A DNA stretch of 9,053 nucleotides. It comes from Clostridia bacterium. GTDB lineage: Bacteria; Bacillota; Clostridia; Oscillospirales; CAG-272. The DNA is taken from positions 1 to 9,053 of the forward strand of contig JAFTUB010000017.1 in the NCBI GenBank assembly GCA_017466495.1, written 5' to 3'. Below the pieces are notes generated by a model. It saw only the letters and a list, made by a program, of their open reading frames with translations. It did not search any database and was not told the DNA's origin. A program made the position numbers and the translations under genes. Of the stretch, positions 6,392 through 9,053 are shown piece after piece. Position 1 is the stretch's first letter. Each line of letters begins with the position of its first letter.

Positions 6392-7096
6392 TCACATCAC
6401 ATAAAACAGAATGCAGAAAAACTGGAGCAGGCTGCCCAGCACCACAAACAGGTGGAAGACCGAATGCACATAGCGGCGTCCCGACTTCTTTCCCAACCCA
6501 TAGATCAGCGCGCCGACAGTGTAGGCGATTCCCCCCAGTAGGAGGAAGATCAGACCGCCCAGCTCAATGGATTCGATGGTGGGCTTAACCGCCGCCAGCA
6601 CACACCAGCCCATACCGAGGTAGCAGATCATGGAGAACACCTTGAACCGCTCAAGATTGATGGCGTTGAGGGTAATTCCCAGGGCCGCCATTCCCCATAC
6701 GCATCCAAAGATGGTCCAGCCCACGGGAGCGCTGTACTCCCGCAGATTACACAGAGCAATGGGGGTATAGGTTCCGGCAATGAGCAGGAAGATGGAGCAA
6801 TGGTCGATGATGCGGAAGACCCGCTTCGCCGTCAGTCGGGGCGACAGGCCGTGGTAGATACTGGACATGGTGTAGAGCAGAATCATCGTGCCGCCGAAAA
6901 TGGCGCCGCCCACTACGCCCCAAACGTTATGGTGCAGTGCCGCCATAATGACGCAGAGCACGGTGGCGGTGATCCCCATTGCTCCCCCCGCAATATGGGA
7001 GACCATGTTGAAGATCTCCTCCCCGCGGGTATAGGCGGGCACCTTATTTTTCTTTTTCGATTCTGCAGCCGGACGTTCTGCGGCAGTATTGTTCAT
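6392..7096 (-). CDS. Hemolysin III / PAQR-family membrane protein
   Basis: Integral membrane protein of 234 residues with about seven hydrophobic spans and a lysine-rich cytoplasmic N-terminus, the usual size for this family (YqfA/HlyIII, related to adiponectin-type PAQR receptors). Family motifs are present in order: RGEEIFNMVSHIAGG (24-38), SSIYHG (S78, H82), IIDHCSIFLLIAGTYTPI (D98, H99) and HSVFHLFVVLGS (H211, H215). S78/H82, D98 and H211/H215 correspond to the metal-site residues of PAQR proteins. Despite the family name, haemolysis is not established as the native role; membrane homeostasis is more often proposed. The ATG at 7096 is chosen because AGAGG lies 7 bases before it; upstream in-frame ATG 7123 and TTG 7132 lack a usable site. 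It has its own promoter. No terminator separates it from the small kinase gene downstream. Confidence 0.9.
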   Translation of the reverse strand: MNNTAAERPAAESKKKNKVPAYTRGEEIFNMVSHIAGGAMGITATVLCVIMAALHHNVWGVVGGAIFGGTMILLYTMSSIYHGLSPRLTAKRVFRIIDHCSIFLLIAGTYTPIALCNLREYSAPVGWTIFGCVWGMAALGITLNAINLERFKVFSMICYLGMGWCVLAAVKPTIESIELGGLIFLLLGGIAYTVGALIYGLGKKSGRRYVHSVFHLFVVLGSLLQFFCILFYVM

Positions 7097-7143
7097 GCTT
7101 TTTCCTCTCTTTCCGCAGGGCATTCCCGCCAAAATATGCCTAT

Positions 7144-7172
7144 ATCATACCACTTTTTTGCCCAAAAGTCAA
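7144..7172 (-). promoter_or_regulatory. Sigma-A promoter of the hemolysin III gene
   Basis: On the minus strand TTGACT (complement of 7167-7172), 17 bases and TATGAT (complement of 7144-7149) form a near-consensus promoter about 48 bases upstream of the start codon. The -35 lies in the loop of a short inverted repeat, GCCCA at 7160-7164 against TGGGC at 7177-7181. Confidence 0.82.
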
Positions 7173-7187
7173 GAAATGGGCGAAGAT

Positions 7188-8273
7188 TTAAGGCTTCGGC
7201 GGCGAGGAGGCAAGCAGACTGACGGCCAGCGCGACGGCCGGGGAAAGGAGCATCCCCGCCACCCCAAAGAGTCGAAAGCCGATATACATGGCCGCCAGGG
7301 TCAGCAGGGGATGCAGGCCGATGCTGCCGCCCACAATGTGAGGTTCGGCGATCTGTCGGACAATGAGGATCACGGCGTAGAGCACGATCAGCCCCAGGGC
7401 AAGGCGATACTCTCCTCCGATCAGAACAACCAGCGCCCAGGGGACCAGCACCGTACCCACCCCCAAAACAGGCAGCACATCAATGAGGGCAATGAGCAGC
7501 GCCAGCAGAAAGGCATACTCCACCCCCAGCACCGAAAAGCCCACCAAAAGCTCCCCGAAGGTCAGGGCAAGCAGGAGCAGATAGGCCCGCAGCCAGCGCA
7601 GAGCCGTCCCTGCAGCGCGGCGGCGCAGCTCGCCCAACCCGCCCCTCCACCGCGAGGGTATTAGATTCCGCAGCGCGGCATGGATGCGCTCCAGGTCAAG
7701 GCAGAAGTAGAAGCAGGCCAAAATCCACGCCGCCACAAACAGAAGGATAGCGGGAAGCCCCCGTAAAACCGCCGCGATCCACGCAGGAATGCGGCCACTG
7801 AATTCAGTGAGCATCTGTCCCAGCATATCGGCAACCGTTTGTTCAAAGCCACCAGAAGGATCTGTTCGCAGAATGCGGGAAAGGAAGGGGAATCGCCGGG
7901 ACAGCCCCGAAAACCAGGTACGGATATCGGTAAGCGCCCCGGAAATGGCGGCTCCCCCTTCCCCCTCCAGCCAGTCGAAGAGACGCTGCAGCTCAAATAC
8001 CAGGCGATTGACCGCAAGCGTGATTAAAAGCCCCAGCAAAAGCAGCGTCAGCAGCATGAGAAAAAAGGCGCACACCCGCTTGGGAATGTGGGTGTGGGTG
8101 TGCATCTTCTCGGCCAGGGGGTACAGGATCCGCGCCATCCCCCAAGCAAGCAAAAAGGGCAGCAGCAGGGGAAGTCCCACGCGGATCAGCCAATATCCCC
8201 CCGCCACGGCCCCCGACGCAACAATCACCCATGCCGCACGGCGAAACAGCACGTTTTCTCTGCCGTTCTGCAT
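7188..8273 (-). CDS. ytvI: YtvI-like sporulation membrane protein (AI-2E transporter family)
   Basis: Membrane protein of 361 residues, the normal size for the family formerly called UPF0118. Hydrophobic spans lie at about 13-31, 33-50, 68-88 and 172-192, with several more in 228-355. A hydrophilic stretch at 95-165 separates the two halves. The conserved C-terminal pattern is clear: ALIDVLPVLGVGTVLVPWAL (262-281), IVRQIAEPHIVG (304-315) and IGLHPLLTLAAMYIGFRLFG (318-337). The wording LHPLLTLxAMYxG and VRQxxEPxIVG fits the sporulation protein YtvI rather than the quorum-sensing exporter branch. In Bacillus its loss lowers sporulation; the transported substrate is unknown. The ATG has GGAGG 6 bases upstream. 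A His-Thr run (HTHTH, 59-63) comes from a small GTGGGT repeat. A sigma-E-like promoter precedes it. Its 3' end lies 91 bases before the hemolysin III gene, with no hairpin terminator in between. Confidence 0.87.
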   Translation of the reverse strand: MQNGRENVLFRRAAWVIVASGAVAGGYWLIRVGLPLLLPFLLAWGMARILYPLAEKMHTHTHIPKRVCAFFLMLLTLLLLGLLITLAVNRLVFELQRLFDWLEGEGGAAISGALTDIRTWFSGLSRRFPFLSRILRTDPSGGFEQTVADMLGQMLTEFSGRIPAWIAAVLRGLPAILLFVAAWILACFYFCLDLERIHAALRNLIPSRWRGGLGELRRRAAGTALRWLRAYLLLLALTFGELLVGFSVLGVEYAFLLALLIALIDVLPVLGVGTVLVPWALVVLIGGEYRLALGLIVLYAVILIVRQIAEPHIVGGSIGLHPLLTLAAMYIGFRLFGVAGMLLSPAVALAVSLLASSPPKP

Positions 8274-8290
8274 ACCATCCCTCCCGCAAA

Positions 8291-8306
8291 ATACTGCATT
8301 CAGTAT
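8291..8306. repeat. Inverted repeat overlapping the ytvI -10
   Basis: ATACTG and CAGTAT flank four bases (CATT) as a perfect 6-bp inverted repeat. Its right arm overlaps the candidate -10 at 8302-8309 by five bases, so a protein bound here would block that promoter. An operator is possible; the short arms make chance a real alternative. Confidence 0.35.
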
Positions 8307-8330
8307 ATGCCGGTGGGGAATATTTTATCC
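8302..8330 (-). promoter_or_regulatory. Candidate sigma-E-type sporulation promoter of ytvI
   Basis: On the minus strand CATATACT (complement of 8302-8309) fits the mother-cell sigma-E -10 pattern CATA(C/T)A(A/C/T)T exactly. GGATAAA (complement of 8324-8330), 14 bases upstream, keeps the ATA core of the -35 but differs at three other positions. Distance to the ytvI start is about 28 bases. TATACT would also pass as a sigma-A -10, but no TTGACA-like box lies 16-18 bases upstream of it. Confidence 0.45.
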
Positions 8331-8339
8331 TGACAGCCA

Positions 8340-8357
8340 GGGAATGCCGCCATTCCC
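8340..8357. repeat. Inverted repeat abutting the isomerase -35
   Basis: GGGAATG and CATTCCC are perfect 7-bp arms around CCGC, ending one base before TTGACA at 8359. In the 158-base divergent region it lies between the two outward promoters, a natural place for a regulator of either gene. Confidence 0.4.
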
Positions 8358-8358
8358 C

Positions 8359-8387
8359 TTGACAAATCCGCTGTTTTTTGATAGGCT
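8359..8387 (+). promoter_or_regulatory. Probable promoter of the isomerase lipoprotein gene
   Basis: TTGACA at 8359-8364 is a perfect -35. A 17-base spacer gives TAGGCT at 8382-8387, which keeps the first, second and last bases of the -10 consensus. Transcription would start near 8394, just ahead of the hairpin at 8401. The poor -10 leaves the exact start uncertain. Confidence 0.55.
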
Positions 8388-8400
8388 ATAGAAAATACCC

Positions 8401-8417
8401 GCGGCAGAGTCTGCCGC
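8401..8417 (+). repeat. Hairpin in the 5' untranslated region of the isomerase gene
   Basis: GCGGCAG and CTGCCGC pair over 7 bp with an AGT loop. It falls at the very 5' end of the predicted mRNA and ends 5 bases before the GGAG ribosome site (8423-8426). There is no T-tract, so it is not a terminator. It could stabilise the message or tune translation. Confidence 0.45.
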
Positions 8418-8431
8418 AGAACGGAGATAAT

Positions 8432-9037
8432 ATGAAGCGTTTATTCTGTATTCTTTTGGTGCTTTGCACTGCCCTTCTTGCCGCCTGCGCACCTGCTGTG
8501 ACCACCCCCGATGAGGTCTATACCACGCGGCTGGAGCCCGTGGACACCCCCACTGATTTCGTGCAGATCGAGCTGGAAAACGGCGGGATCATTGTCATTG
8601 AGCTCTACCCCGACATTGCTCCGATCACGGTGGAGAACTTCAAAAAGCTGGTCAGCAAGCATTTCTACGACGGCATTATCTTCCACCGCGTGATGCAGGG
8701 CTTCATGGAGCAGGGCGGCGACCCCGAGGGCACCGGCTTCGGCGGCTCCGGCGAGCCCATCGTCGGCGAGTTCGGCTCCAACGGCATTTCCAACCCTCTT
8801 CGCCACGAACGTGGGGTTGTCTCCATGGCGCGGCAGCTGCATGACAACAACACCGCCTCCTCCCAGTTCTTCATCATGCACGAAACCAAATCCAACCTGG
8901 ACGGCGATTACGCCGCCTTCGGTCGGGTCATCGTCGGCATGGAGACGGTGGACTGGATTGCGGCGCAGCCTGTAAACGGCAACGACAAGCCCCTCGACGA
9001 CATCACCATGAAGGAAGTCCGCTTCGTCAATCCCTAA
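8432..9037 (+). CDS. Cyclophilin-type peptidyl-prolyl cis-trans isomerase lipoprotein
   Basis: Exported isomerase of 201 residues that speeds proline cis-trans isomerisation, helping proteins fold outside the membrane. The N-terminus MKRLFCILLVLCTALLAAC is a lipoprotein signal with lipobox L16-A17-A18-C19, so the mature protein is tethered by C19. After a linker, the cyclophilin domain spans about 43-200, with active-site residues matching human CypA R55, F60, M61, Q63 and F113: FHRV (R86), GFMEQGGDP (F91, M92, Q94) and SQFFI (F147). At the CypA W121 position there is N155 in KSNLDG, so cyclosporin binding should be weak, as in many bacterial members. The ATG at 8432 is preferred over one at 8378 because it has GGAG 5 bases upstream and gives a clean signal peptide. 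It is transcribed away from ytvI. Confidence 0.93.
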   Translation: MKRLFCILLVLCTALLAACAPAVTTPDEVYTTRLEPVDTPTDFVQIELENGGIIVIELYPDIAPITVENFKKLVSKHFYDGIIFHRVMQGFMEQGGDPEGTGFGGSGEPIVGEFGSNGISNPLRHERGVVSMARQLHDNNTASSQFFIMHETKSNLDGDYAAFGRVIVGMETVDWIAAQPVNGNDKPLDDITMKEVRFVNP

Positions 9038-9053
9038 AAACAGAGTCCCCCGT

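Noticed and set aside
7097..7132. Earlier starts (TTG 7132, ATG 7123) for the hemolysin III protein
   Set aside because: Neither has a ribosome site at a suitable distance, and the 7132 codon lies essentially at the predicted transcription start. AGAGG fits ATG 7096.
7160..7181. GCCCA/TGGGC inverted repeat as a terminator for the ytvI-like gene
   Set aside because: Read leftward it is followed by A residues, not T, and the stem is only 5 bp with a 12-base loop.
8088..8105. GTGGGT tandem copies as a regulatory repeat
   Set aside because: They lie inside the ytvI-like gene and simply encode the alternating His-Thr stretch.

Overview
The window reads as chromosomal DNA of a spore-forming Bacillota, most likely class Clostridia and perhaps an Oscillospiraceae-like gut lineage. 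The evidence is the GC-rich genes with strong GGAGG-type ribosome sites and TTGACA/TATAAT promoters, a YtvI-type sporulation membrane protein with a possible mother-cell sigma-E promoter, and a large clostridial-style sensor kinase. The genus is not determinable from the sequence alone.

Layout. Positions 1-250 face left: two tandem strong promoters and a leader carrying TTGAAAATTGAACA, the kind of sequence found just ahead of 16S rRNA in this phylum, so an rRNA operon probably begins just off the left edge. From 354 a rightward operon carries a membrane-anchored Amidase_2 cell-wall hydrolase (417-1058), an OmpR/PhoB response regulator (1060-1755) and a multi-membrane-span histidine kinase (1730-4003). 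It ends at a perfect 13-bp hairpin terminator that also serves the convergent gene. The three genes are packed with 1 bp of spacing and then a 26-bp overlap, so they are probably made together as a cell-envelope sensing and response unit.

The next four genes face left, listed from the right: the YtvI-like permease (7188-8273), a hemolysin III/PAQR-family membrane protein (6392-7096), a small AT-rich P-loop kinase (5798-6313), and a 523-residue protein (4046-5617). That last protein fuses ECF-type sigma regions 2 and 4 to a winged-helix segment and a long C-terminal domain I do not recognise. The P-loop kinase looks like a late arrival by base composition. A perfect 42-bp palindrome separates it from the sigma-like gene.

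At the right end, divergent from ytvI, is a cyclophilin-type peptidyl-prolyl isomerase lipoprotein (8432-9037). The divergent promoter region holds three separate inverted repeats.

The most interesting items are the sigma/winged-helix/unknown-domain fusion, the amidase-two-component operon, and the sigma-E-like promoter ahead of ytvI. No CRISPR array, insertion sequence or tRNA was seen.
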